Positions 8,190 through 16,606 of a stretch of 32,554 bases of DNA are shown here, piece by piece. Under the pieces are notes generated by a model. That model saw nothing but the letters and a program-made list of their open reading frames with translations. It did not search any database and was not told the origin of the DNA. This DNA is from an uncultured Granulosicoccaceae bacterium (GTDB lineage: Bacteria > Pseudomonadota > Gammaproteobacteria > Granulosicoccales > Granulosicoccaceae): positions 1 to 32,554 of the forward strand of contig CALHNS010000052.1 in assembly GCA_938035125.1 (NCBI GenBank), in the 5' to 3' direction. The position numbers and the translations under genes were made by a program. Within the stretch, counting starts at the first letter, position 1. Each line of letters opens with the position of its first letter.

Positions 8190-8909
8190 CTACTGCGTGC
8201 TGTTTAGTGTGTTCAGCATTCGTTTTGTTCGGCGCAGTGCCGTAACAGCGGCTCCGGTTGCAACTACCGCCAGAGCTGTTGTTAACACTATAGTTGATGC
8301 GGAGGTGAATGCTGGCCAAATTACCGGTGCGAAGGCAGCGATAATGGCGGCAATGAGAGCTGCAAACGTAAGAATGGCCATGCGATGTTGCTTTGCCATA
8401 GGGCCACTGAAATCACTGCCAGCCCCTGTGTTGTTGCCAAGCTCTCGCGTGTACGCAGTTAATACGGAAAAAAAAGCGGCGGCCCAGCCTAATGAAGGTA
8501 TGCCCACGCCATAGCCCAACCCCACCATAATCAAGAGATCAGCGTATCGATCCGGAAATTCATTCCACGCCAAACCATCGGCAGATTGGCGCCCCGCTTC
8601 AATCGCTAAGAGCCCATCAAATAAATTACACAGCAGTCGGCATTGGCACATCAGCGCGGCCATGACCAATAGCACCGCCATCATCGGGCCACTAGTTTGT
8701 GGGGCAAGAAAAAACAATACGCCTGCAAGTGCTGCGAACACAAGGCTTGCGAAAGAGACTTGATTGGGTTGAATGTTGGTGGAGGCTAAACGCTGAGTGA
8801 TTTTTTGTGCCCACACGGTGTTGCGGCTGGTTAAGGGTCTTCGCTCATTGCCATTGCCATTGCCATTGCCATTGCCATTGCTATTGCTATTGCTATTGCT
8901 ATTGCTCAT
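8190..8909 (-). CDS. CDP-alcohol phosphatidyltransferase family protein
   Basis: Membrane enzyme family that transfers a phosphatidyl group from CDP-diacylglycerol to an alcohol such as glycerol-3-phosphate or inositol. Several hydrophobic segments surround LLCNLFDGLLAIEAG and a later FPDRYADLL. This is a variant of the classical D-x2-DG-x2-AR-x8-G-x3-D-x3-D signature: Asn replaces the first Asp, and the AR pair is altered. The acceptor alcohol cannot be told. ATG 8909 overlaps the cdsA-like stop (ATGA) and is preferred over TTG 8924. The N-terminus is a Ser-Asn/Gly-Asn dipeptide run encoded by a hexanucleotide microsatellite. Company with CdsA- and PlsC-like genes supports a phospholipid role. 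Confidence 0.8.
   Translation of the reverse strand: MSNSNSNSNSNGNGNGNGNGNERRPLTSRNTVWAQKITQRLASTNIQPNQVSFASLVFAALAGVLFFLAPQTSGPMMAVLLVMAALMCQCRLLCNLFDGLLAIEAGRQSADGLAWNEFPDRYADLLIMVGLGYGVGIPSLGWAAAFFSVLTAYTRELGNNTGAGSDFSGPMAKQHRMAILTFAALIAAIIAAFAPVIWPAFTSASTIVLTTALAVVATGAAVTALRRTKRMLNTLNSTQ
8846..8905. repeat. Hexanucleotide microsatellite, 10 copies, inside a coding region
   Basis: Six copies of CATTGC are followed by four of TATTGC on the plus strand, uninterrupted over 60 bp. On the minus strand they encode the SN/GN run directly after the start codon of the phosphatidyltransferase. Because the unit is 6 bp, copy-number changes lengthen or shorten the N-terminus without a frameshift. Confidence 0.95.
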
Positions 8910-9859
8910 GGTGAAATATCCCAACCGAATCGAACCAGATGGAAAAATACCGGAGCTGAAAACAGAACCGAATCCATACGATCAATGAAGCCGCCGTGCC
9001 CTGCGATTAAATGCCCCCAATCCTTCACACCACGATCGCGTTTAATGGCAGACAACACCAACCCGCCTAGAAAACCCATTAACGTGATAACTAATGAGAG
9101 AAACGCCGATTCATACCATGTGAAGGGTGTCATCCAGAATAGGCCTGTGCCAACCAATGTTGCGCTTAATATGCCACCGATAGCACCTTCCACCGTTTTA
9201 GACGGTGACAGTGAGGGTGCGATTTTTGTGCGGCCAATGAGTTTTCCCCACACATATTGGAACACATCGGATAACTGCACAACGACGACAAGGTAGGCAA
9301 TCAGCAGTACATGACGGCCTTCATAACCTGGAATGTTTAAATTCAACAACGCAGGAACGTGTGATGCGCAGAACACGGTAATCATTAATGCCCATTGAGT
9401 TTCTGCCACGCGTACTAAAAACTGATCGGTTTGCGCTCGCATAGCGGCTGCTATGGGCAGTAATAAAAAAGCATAAACCGGGATGAAGATGGAATAAAGC
9501 CCATACCACTGATACCAAATAAGCCCGTATTGAATAGGTAATACAATATAGAAACTAGCAACTAACGCCCAATGATCGGCACGTTCAGTTTGGGTGAGAG
9601 TGACAAATTCACGCAATGCGGCAAACGAGCAAATGCCGAATAAAATAATGACACCAGCTTTACCGAATAAAAAAGCCAGACCCAGTAACACCACCATCGC
9701 CCACCAAGCGGCTATTCGGGCGTTTAAATTATCCACCACAGGGCTTGTGTTTGGCCCTGTGTGTTTGGCAGCCAACCATTGGCCGATGCCTGTGGCCACT
9801 AATAAGATGATGCCCACGCCGACTAAAAGAGTGAATAGTTCGGCAACGGGTGTGTTCAT
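8906..9859 (-). CDS. cdsA: Phosphatidate cytidylyltransferase (CdsA-like)
   Basis: Makes CDP-diacylglycerol from phosphatidic acid and CTP in the inner membrane, the substrate of the phosphatidyltransferase encoded next. The C-terminal signature is clear: SPSKTVEGAIGG (near 220), VLSAIKRDRGVKDWG, and HGGFIDRMDS with the metal-binding Asp residues. The 317-aa protein has about eight hydrophobic segments. The ATG overlaps the stop of the upstream acyltransferase (ATGA, 9856-9859), and its own stop overlaps the next start. This may be a second CdsA paralogue rather than the housekeeping one, which usually sits in the uppS-dxr-bamA cluster. That point is inference from context. Confidence 0.88.
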   Translation of the reverse strand: MNTPVAELFTLLVGVGIILLVATGIGQWLAAKHTGPNTSPVVDNLNARIAAWWAMVVLLGLAFLFGKAGVIILFGICSFAALREFVTLTQTERADHWALVASFYIVLPIQYGLIWYQWYGLYSIFIPVYAFLLLPIAAAMRAQTDQFLVRVAETQWALMITVFCASHVPALLNLNIPGYEGRHVLLIAYLVVVVQLSDVFQYVWGKLIGRTKIAPSLSPSKTVEGAIGGILSATLVGTGLFWMTPFTWYESAFLSLVITLMGFLGGLVLSAIKRDRGVKDWGHLIAGHGGFIDRMDSVLFSAPVFFHLVRFGWDISP

Positions 9860-10659
9860 GCGTTTGCCGCTATTTTTTGTTGGCTGGTTTCTTTCAAAGC
9901 GGTTTCAGCTCGGGCAATGAACGCATCTTTTGATTCGTTGGCGTGAACACCGATTGGTTTGCCATAGGTAACCGTGCACGCCAGTGGCACAGGAATGATT
10001 TCGCCTTTAGGCAGCACTCGATGCAGGTTGTCTATCCACACCGGTACCAATTGCACCCCAGGATTCGCTTGGGCTAAATGATATAAGCCACTTTTAAACG
10101 GCAACAACGGCGCATCGGTTATGTTGCGCGTGCCTTCTGGAAACAGAATGAGTGAATCGCCTTGGCTTAACGCTTGGCTCATAAGCTCTATGGCTTCTTT
10201 TTTTGCATCTGTATTTTCATTCGAATTTGCATTTGCATTTGCATTTGCATTTGCATCTGCAATTACATCTGGCGCAGGCGATGCTAGATTCGATGCTAAC
10301 GTTGGTTTACGCGCAATCAAGACCGATCGAAACACCTCCACACCTATGAATTGTTTAAGTGGAGTGCTTAACCAATAGTCTGCTCCAGCAACAGGTCGCG
10401 TGCGTTGCCTTAATCGAGCGGGCAGTGTTGTCCATATCAGTACAAAATCGGCATGACTCACATGGTTGGCAAAATACACCCGTTGCTTAGGAATTGGTTC
10501 AACGCCATCCCATTGCCCTCGAACCGCGGTAACGATTCGCGCGAATAGCATGATGGCGTGCCCCGTTACCATTTTTAAAAAACGTTTGAAGACGGCGCCT
10601 GAAAGTGAGCTTGAAAATGAATGGGGAAGACCTGAATTTGGAAGATGTGAGCTTGGCAT
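9856..10659 (-). CDS. 1-acyl-sn-glycerol-3-phosphate acyltransferase (PlsC-like)
   Basis: Acylates lysophosphatidic acid to phosphatidic acid at the cytoplasmic face of the inner membrane, feeding the CdsA-like enzyme encoded next. The acyltransferase HX4D motif is H66 to D71 in NHVSHADF, and block III is LFPEGTRN. A hydrophobic segment lies near residues 28-45. An Ala-Asn run encoded by a hexanucleotide repeat is inserted about residues 133-145, between the catalytic and glycerophosphate-binding motifs, presumably in a surface loop. No clear ribosome site precedes ATG 10659. The gene is 41 nt after the DAHP synthase gene. Confidence 0.85.
   Translation of the reverse strand: MPSSHLPNSGLPHSFSSSLSGAVFKRFLKMVTGHAIMLFARIVTAVRGQWDGVEPIPKQRVYFANHVSHADFVLIWTTLPARLRQRTRPVAGADYWLSTPLKQFIGVEVFRSVLIARKPTLASNLASPAPDVIADANANANANANSNENTDAKKEAIELMSQALSQGDSLILFPEGTRNITDAPLLPFKSGLYHLAQANPGVQLVPVWIDNLHRVLPKGEIIPVPLACTVTYGKPIGVHANESKDAFIARAETALKETSQQKIAANA
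10225..10260. repeat. Hexanucleotide microsatellite, 6 copies, inside the acyltransferase gene
   Basis: Five ATTTGC units and one ATCTGC run without interruption over 36 bp, with degenerate flanks on both sides. On the minus strand they encode alternating Ala-Asn. Copy changes are in frame. This is the second microsatellite of this kind in the same operon. Confidence 0.92.
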
Positions 10660-10700
10660 AAAGTAACGATCAACTTGAAAACAAACTCACTATCACGCCT

Positions 10701-11780
10701 TTATTGCCGCGAACGTAACGTATCAGCCAAACCTTGTAGGGTGCTGACGGTTGATTCCCAACTGATGCACGCATCGGTAATGGATACACCGTAGTGTAGA
10801 TCTTTTGGATCTTTAAGCGATTGATTGCCTGCGTGCAGATGCGATTCCAACATGATGCCCACAATGGATGTGTTGCCGTTCGCTAACTGTTCACCCACGT
10901 TTTGCGCCACCAGTGGTTGTCGTTCATGATCTTTACTGGAGTTTCCGTGCGAGCAATCAATCATGATGCGTTTGGCCATACCCGCTTTTTCTAATTCAGC
11001 TTCGGCTAGGGCCACATTCACAGAATCATAGTTGGGTGTTTTACCGCCACGTAAAATGATGTGCCCGTAGGGGTTGCCGCTGGTTCGCATAACCGACACT
11101 TGGCCTTTTTCATCAATGCCCAAAAACTGATGGCCACTGGCAGCGGACTGCAAAGCGTTTACCGCCACACCTAAGCTACCATCGGTGCCGTTTTTAAAAC
11201 CAACCGCTGTTGATAACCCTGACGACATCTCTCGATGGGTTTGGCTTTCGGTGGTGCGTGCACCGATGGCTGACCAACTGAATAAATCCGATAAATATTG
11301 AGGGCTGATCGGGTCTAAGGCTTCGGTTCCTGTGGGCATGCCAAGTTCTGCCAACCACACAAGCAGCTCTCGTGCTTTAGCAATACCGGTTTCAATATCA
11401 AAAGAATCGTTTAAGTTCGGGTCATTAATAAGGCCTTTCCAGCCTACGGTGGTGCGTGGTTTTTCAAAATACACGCGCATGACAATGGCGATTTGGTCTT
11501 TGAGTTCCTCGCGCAGGGTCATCAAGCGTTTTGCGTACTCTTTCGCTGAATCGATATCGTGAATAGAGCAAGGCCCAACCACCACCAGTAATCGATTATC
11601 ACGCTGATCAAGAATCGCTTCCACCTCGGCGCGACCAGCTTCTACCGTGCTGGTGGCAAATTCTGAGCGCGGATACTGCTCTCGCAGCTTTTCAGGAGTG
11701 ATTAGAGCGGTAGCGCCTAGAATATTGGTGTTCGACAATGGGCGGTTAAGTGCCGTTGCCGTGGTGTTGTCAGTAGTCAT
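10701..11780 (-). CDS. Class I 3-deoxy-7-phosphoheptulonate (DAHP) synthase
   Basis: Condenses phosphoenolpyruvate with erythrose-4-phosphate, the first step of the shikimate pathway. The metal ligands of the AroG type are all visible: Cys71 in VVGPCSIHD, His in [11 protein letters not shown], Glu in IMLESHLH, and Asp in [11 protein letters not shown] and sugar-phosphate contacts appear in [15 protein letters not shown] and [13 protein letters not shown]. The 359-aa length matches AroF/AroG/AroH, but which aromatic amino acid inhibits it cannot be read from the sequence, so no isozyme symbol is given. It lies 33 nt after rnd and 41 nt before the acyltransferase gene, with no metabolic link to either. 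Confidence 0.95.
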   Translation of the reverse strand: MTTDNTTATALNRPLSNTNILGATALITPEKLREQYPRSEFATSTVEAGRAEVEAILDQRDNRLLVVVGPCSIHDIDSAKEYAKRLMTLREELKDQIAIVMRVYFEKPRTTVGWKGLINDPNLNDSFDIETGIAKARELLVWLAELGMPTGTEALDPISPQYLSDLFSWSAIGARTTESQTHREMSSGLSTAVGFKNGTDGSLGVAVNALQSAASGHQFLGIDEKGQVSVMRTSGNPYGHIILRGGKTPNYDSVNVALAEAELEKAGMAKRIMIDCSHGNSSKDHERQPLVAQNVGEQLANGNTSIVGIMLESHLHAGNQSLKDPKDLHYGVSITDACISWESTVSTLQGLADTLRSRQ

Positions 11781-11813
11781 GTGGGCAAGGATTGCACGAT
11801 TGCCGGGTTTTGG

Positions 11814-12986
11814 TCAAACCAAAGGTGTTGTTCTGATTAGCCCGATCCCCTCTGGCGTGGCATGAATTTGCGCCTGGCCGTTTAATATGGCGTCTAAGTC
11901 GTCACCCACCAGGCGATCCCGCCAGCCATCCAAAGCGGCGCGCCCATCGCCGGACACCATCTTTTCTAGTGTTTTTTGTGGCGCAAGGATGGAGGCTGCA
12001 ATGGATAAATCTCCTGCGCGTTGATGAACCCACGCGTTAAGTAATTGCACCGTGGCTAAGCGGTGTGGGGTGAGTTTTACTTTTTTGATGAACGGCGGCA
12101 CAGGTTCGGGTGTTTGATCTTTAGCCGCATCAATTTGATCGACTAATTCTTGGCCGAAACGATCGCGTGTTTTTCTATCTAACCCGCGAATGTGGGATAA
12201 CTCATTTACAGAATCGGGTTTTTGTTGTGCCAGTGTGCAAAGCACATCGTCTTTCATTAACCAGTTTCTAGGTTGATTGATTTCACGGGCTTTAACTTCA
12301 CGCCACGTGGCAAGTGCTTGAATGATGGATAAGGTACTGCCTTTATAACGCTGAATGTTGCGAATTTTTCGCCACCGAAGTTTGGCGGGTTGTTCGTATT
12401 TTTCAGGGTCCTCGGCGGCAATAAAATCATCATCTAACCAATCTAGGCGCCCAGCTTCTTTAAGTTCAGCCTTCATGGTTAAATAAACTTCTTCTAAGTA
12501 AATGACATCATCCAGTGCGTATGCCACTTGGGAATCGCTAAGCGGCCTTCTTGTCCAATCGGCACGAGTTTGTGATTTTGATAGTTCTATCTCTAAGCGT
12601 TCATTGACCAGATTGGCATAACCAATTTGTTCGTTGTAACCCAGCAAAGGCGCTGCTACTTGCGTGTCGAACAAAGGGCCGGGAACCTGTTTCGATAACA
12701 GATAAAAAATTTCTAAATCTTGTGAGGCTGCGTGAAAAACTTTTTCGATATTGCGGTTATGCAATAACTCGAACAAGGGGTTTAAGTTGTTAACGGCTTG
12801 CGTATCGATGCAGGCCAGTGTGTCTTTATATTTCAACTGCACCAAACACAGTTCTGGGCGATAAGTACGCTCGCGGAGAAATTCTGTGTCTAAGATGAGG
12901 TAGGGCGCATCGGCAAGTGATTCGCACAGCACAGCTAAACCGTCGTCGGTATCAACCCAGCTGTGTTCGGGTAGGGCATTGGGCAT
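11814..12986 (-). CDS. rnd: Ribonuclease D
   Basis: 3'-5' exoribonuclease trimming tRNA and other stable RNA precursors in the cytoplasm. The DEDD active site is visible: D33 and E35 in ILDTEF, D90 in HAASQDLEIF, and Y156/D160 in QVAYALDDV. Two C-terminal helical HRDC regions follow (around 215-285 with WREVKAREINQPRNWL, and 305-375 ending GDGRAALDGWRDRL). The 390-aa length is close to E. coli RNase D (375). AAGG lies 5-6 nt before ATG 12986. The gene starts 24 nt after tamB ends, so it is probably cotranscribed. Confidence 0.95.
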   Translation of the reverse strand: MPNALPEHSWVDTDDGLAVLCESLADAPYLILDTEFLRERTYRPELCLVQLKYKDTLACIDTQAVNNLNPLFELLHNRNIEKVFHAASQDLEIFYLLSKQVPGPLFDTQVAAPLLGYNEQIGYANLVNERLEIELSKSQTRADWTRRPLSDSQVAYALDDVIYLEEVYLTMKAELKEAGRLDWLDDDFIAAEDPEKYEQPAKLRWRKIRNIQRYKGSTLSIIQALATWREVKAREINQPRNWLMKDDVLCTLAQQKPDSVNELSHIRGLDRKTRDRFGQELVDQIDAAKDQTPEPVPPFIKKVKLTPHRLATVQLLNAWVHQRAGDLSIAASILAPQKTLEKMVSGDGRAALDGWRDRLVGDDLDAILNGQAQIHATPEGIGLIRTTPLV

Positions 12987-13010
12987 AGGGGCCTTGAGGT
13001 GTGGGCGAAC

Positions 13011-16000
13011 TTAGAACGAGAACGAGTACACCAAGTCTACCGCTTTTGAAACCCCACTGGCAGCTTCTAAATACAATTGGCGGGTAATGTCGTAGCGTAA
13101 ATACAAGGTGTTGGTGGAGGAGAACACGCTTTGGCCGTAACGTATTAATAAATTGTCGCTTAATTTGCCACTAACCACCACTTCAGTTTCATCGCCTCGG
13201 CCGCGTGCGTCCAGTGCAAAGTCTCTGATGCCTAAGCTCTCTGCAAATTCTGTGGCCGTGCCGCGACTGCCTTTCAAGGTAAGCGCGATGGCTGCGGTGG
13301 CCAATAAATTTTGTTCTGAATCGGATGTATCGTTAATGTCTCGACCTAAAACGATGTAGGACAAAATGGCGTCTTGCGCCTTGTCGGCAGGTTCTGTGAA
13401 TAAGGTGACTTCAGGTTCAGATAATTGCCCTGCCACGCGCAAGCCGGCTACGCGGTCTTCACCATCGATGGTGCGCACCGCATCCATGTTAAGCCGTGTT
13501 TGATCTAAAGGTCCAACAAACAGCACTTGCCCATCGGTGACAGTTAGATCTTGGCCGTACTGTTTAAATATTCCTTCAACAATTCGCACCTCCCCACTCA
13601 GTTCCGGAGGGCGGGGCGGTTGCACACCCACTGACATATCGCCTTTAAGCTGGGCTTGTAGTCCGAACGCTTCTAGTCGAACATCGTCACCTAGTGATAC
13701 GTTAACGTTTACATTAACTTTAGTGGCTTGTAGTGCGCTTGCGGCTTGGTCTTCTTTGGCCTTTTCTTCTTCGTCTTCAACGATGATCACATCGGATGAT
13801 AACGAGGTGGCCCCTTGGGCGATTTCTTCTACTTCTATTCGCGCCATAGGAATGTTCACATCCCCGCTAACGCCAATGCTGGACGGTTTTGCGTTAATTC
13901 GGATGTTGGCGTCTACTTCACTTTGTACTAGAGGATCACTTTGTATGTTTAACGTTTGCGCTTCTAACAATATGTCGGCTTTCCACGCATCGATCTTGTT
14001 CCAATCGGCGGTGCCTGAAACATTCACCTTGCCCTCACCACTTTTCACAGCGCCTCGAATGTTGGCGCGTTTGCCGTCCACTCTTGCGGTAATTCGGCCA
14101 CCGTCGATGTTGACGGGTAAGCTTTCTGCTTGAACAATTGGTTTTTCTAAGACCACTTGACCATTGAAGCGAGGATCGGTTAAGTTGCCGGAGATTTTCC
14201 CATTGGTGTTGATTTCCCCGCCCACTTCATCGAACTGCGGAAAAAAAGCTTTAAGAAAGCTGATATCAAACCCATTCAAGGTTAAGTCACCGTTAATCGG
14301 TTTCTGTTCCTTGGTTGGGTCCATGGTGATGTTGGCATCGGCTTTACCCAAGGCGTCTGAATCCAGCATAACGTTGGCGTTTATTTTCTCACCATTGGCT
14401 TTACCGTCTAGAGTGAACGTATCGTAGGTGAAACTCAGTTCGTCAAAGGCATCGTCCACAACTTTTACGCCGCCGTCATCCACTTTCGCCACAAGCGTTG
14501 CGTTGTAGCCACCGGGGTGCTCTTTGCCCCACAGCACTGTGGCATCAGCCTTTAACTGGCCTTGCAGTTCAGAGCCTGCTGGTAAGAAAGGGTCAAGCCG
14601 GGCTAATGGATATCGCGTAAGGGCGATGGTGGCAGTGCCTGTAGGTTCTGCTAGTACTTCGTTTTTCAAACAAAGTCGCGTTTGTTCTGTTTTCCAGCAG
14701 TGCTCACCAATGCTGGCTTTTTTAATATCGTTTTTCCAACCTAAATCAAATGGTTTAGCCAAGCTCACTTTATGGGCCGGTAATTCGATTAACGCGGTTC
14801 GCATTTCACCTAACCAATCGAACGACTGAGTGAGTGCACCGGCTGCGTTTAAATTCAATGCGGTGGCATCTGGGCCATCGGCAAAGAACTTTATGCTGTG
14901 CTCATCTCTCTTGCCATCAAGTTCAAGGCGGGTGTTTAAAATCGGTGTTCGATCTTTTTGTACACGATCAATGGTTAATTTTACTGAGCTTGGGGCATCG
15001 AAATTTTTATCGACATCGGCATCGATGTTTAATCCAGTTATCAAGATATCTTGATATTTAAGAACGGTAGATTGTGCGTTTAAGTCCACATTGGGAAGTG
15101 TGGGTTTTCCTGTGATGCGAAGGTCGGCTTCAAAACCACCGGCAAGCCCTGGTAAGAAATTTTGCAGTTGAGTTAATTTGATATCGGCATCGATGTCTAA
15201 GGTGTTGCCAACGGTGCCTTTTGCATTAATTCTATTGTCACCATTGTCTAAAACCAGCTTAGATACCGACCAAAGTTCTTCATAAGATTTAGAAACTTTT
15301 GCGCTAACCATAAATGGGATGCCGCGCATTTCACCGTTTAAGTCACCTTGGGTAAGATTTAACATCCATTTGCCGTCATGCACGCCGCCATTGGCTCGAA
15401 CGATTCCGTTTAAATCCCCTTTAAGCTCTTTTTGGCCCTCTGGTAATACGCTTTGTGGGTTGATGTCCTTAATGATTAATTGAGTGACCCAAGAGATTTG
15501 TTCGCCTAATGCAACCCCTGCGTTACCGGTAGCAAAACCTTCCAAGGTTTGCACAATGATGTTGGGTACTAATACTCGCGACGGATTCGCGATCGCATCC
15601 ATCGTTATGGTGCTGTTGGGAATTTTCTCACCCGACACATCGGTATTAAGTGCCACATTGAAGTCGTTTAAGTCACCGTTTACGTTTAGGCTAAGGCCTG
15701 TGGCTTTTGCGATTTCGTGTGTGTCTAGGGGCCAGCCCGCTTCATCGGTTCTAAGCTGGAGCGTTAATGGCAGGGTGGGTTCAAGTGCTTTCACTGTGCC
15801 ATTCAATGTGGCATTTACTGCTCCGACAACCGTGCCATTGAACGATAAATTTTCTATAGAGTTTGTTGCGTTTAGTGACAAGGTGATATCGTGTTCTTCT
15901 ATTAAATCGGTACCTTTTGCATTAATGGTTAAATCTAACGGGTAATCGCCTTCTAGGCTAATGTTGCCATTAGCAATGGCTGTAAAATTTTTATAACGCG

Positions 16001-16601
16001 CCGATAAGGATTTTATGATGACATCGTTGCCTGTATTCTCAGCTTGTAAGTTAATGTCAGTAAGAACTTGCTCAGGCGCATCACCGTAAGGCTTGAATAT
16101 AAATTCATTAATACGAACATCATCGATGTTGACATCTAACGGTAATTTAAATGTTGGCAGTTCGATCGCGGTGGTACGTTTCTCATTGGTTGATGGTGCA
16201 GGTTTTACCAAGCTTTCAACTCTTACCCGATCGATCACCATACGATCAAAGCAAAATTTCTTTTGCACTAAACACGTTGTTTGCCAATCGGTATCAATGC
16301 CGTTTATATCGATGGCTACGTTGTCGTTTCTATAGCGCATGTTTTTGGCATCAATGCCGGTATTTAAATTTCCTTTGGGTGTTTCGATCTCTAAGCCTTC
16401 CACGCGTTGCGTGGCTTGTGATAACGCTAAGTCGAACCCCTTATCGGTGCCCGCTAGAAACCAAACGGTTGCCAGTGCCAGCAGTAGCAAGATAAAAACA
16501 ATCAGTAAAACCCACAATAAAGTTTTAACGGCTGTGCGAATGAAGCCGCCTTTTTTAGGGACGCGGTTTTCTGACTCATCGATTGTTTTTGTATTGGCCA
16601 C
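13011..16601 (-). CDS. tamB: Translocation and assembly module subunit TamB
   Basis: Large AsmA-like envelope protein that spans the periplasm and works with TamA in outer-membrane protein assembly. The family is also implicated in moving phospholipids to the outer membrane. One N-terminal membrane segment (about 26-50, rich in Leu/Val) anchors it. A very long beta-rich body of repeated NINAKGT/LNGT-like strands follows, and the C-terminal TamB/DUF490 domain (from about 970) includes GQVLFVGPLDQTRLN, LSYIVLGRDIND and the final LVYSFSF. An acidic Glu/Asp/Lys patch (VEDEEEKAKEDQAAS) lies around residue 950. The start is GTG 16601, five nt after the tamA stop. The length (1196 aa) is near E. coli TamB (1259). 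Confidence 0.95.
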   Translation of the reverse strand: MANTKTIDESENRVPKKGGFIRTAVKTLLWVLLIVFILLLLALATVWFLAGTDKGFDLALSQATQRVEGLEIETPKGNLNTGIDAKNMRYRNDNVAIDINGIDTDWQTTCLVQKKFCFDRMVIDRVRVESLVKPAPSTNEKRTTAIELPTFKLPLDVNIDDVRINEFIFKPYGDAPEQVLTDINLQAENTGNDVIIKSLSARYKNFTAIANGNISLEGDYPLDLTINAKGTDLIEEHDITLSLNATNSIENLSFNGTVVGAVNATLNGTVKALEPTLPLTLQLRTDEAGWPLDTHEIAKATGLSLNVNGDLNDFNVALNTDVSGEKIPNSTITMDAIANPSRVLVPNIIVQTLEGFATGNAGVALGEQISWVTQLIIKDINPQSVLPEGQKELKGDLNGIVRANGGVHDGKWMLNLTQGDLNGEMRGIPFMVSAKVSKSYEELWSVSKLVLDNGDNRINAKGTVGNTLDIDADIKLTQLQNFLPGLAGGFEADLRITGKPTLPNVDLNAQSTVLKYQDILITGLNIDADVDKNFDAPSSVKLTIDRVQKDRTPILNTRLELDGKRDEHSIKFFADGPDATALNLNAAGALTQSFDWLGEMRTALIELPAHKVSLAKPFDLGWKNDIKKASIGEHCWKTEQTRLCLKNEVLAEPTGTATIALTRYPLARLDPFLPAGSELQGQLKADATVLWGKEHPGGYNATLVAKVDDGGVKVVDDAFDELSFTYDTFTLDGKANGEKINANVMLDSDALGKADANITMDPTKEQKPINGDLTLNGFDISFLKAFFPQFDEVGGEINTNGKISGNLTDPRFNGQVVLEKPIVQAESLPVNIDGGRITARVDGKRANIRGAVKSGEGKVNVSGTADWNKIDAWKADILLEAQTLNIQSDPLVQSEVDANIRINAKPSSIGVSGDVNIPMARIEVEEIAQGATSLSSDVIIVEDEEEKAKEDQAASALQATKVNVNVNVSLGDDVRLEAFGLQAQLKGDMSVGVQPPRPPELSGEVRIVEGIFKQYGQDLTVTDGQVLFVGPLDQTRLNMDAVRTIDGEDRVAGLRVAGQLSEPEVTLFTEPADKAQDAILSYIVLGRDINDTSDSEQNLLATAAIALTLKGSRGTATEFAESLGIRDFALDARGRGDETEVVVSGKLSDNLLIRYGQSVFSSTNTLYLRYDITRQLYLEAASGVSKAVDLVYSFSF

Positions 16602-16606
16602 GGCGT

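Noticed and set aside
7873..8514. Overlapping ORFs opposite the lipoprotein and phosphatidyltransferase genes
   Set aside because: Low-complexity Ala/Val-rich translations without signals. The minus-strand genes have clear lipobox and membrane features.
13153..16495. Numerous plus-strand ORFs opposite tamB and tamA
   Set aside because: They have no homology that I recognise and no ribosome sites. They are shadows of long biased coding frames on the minus strand.
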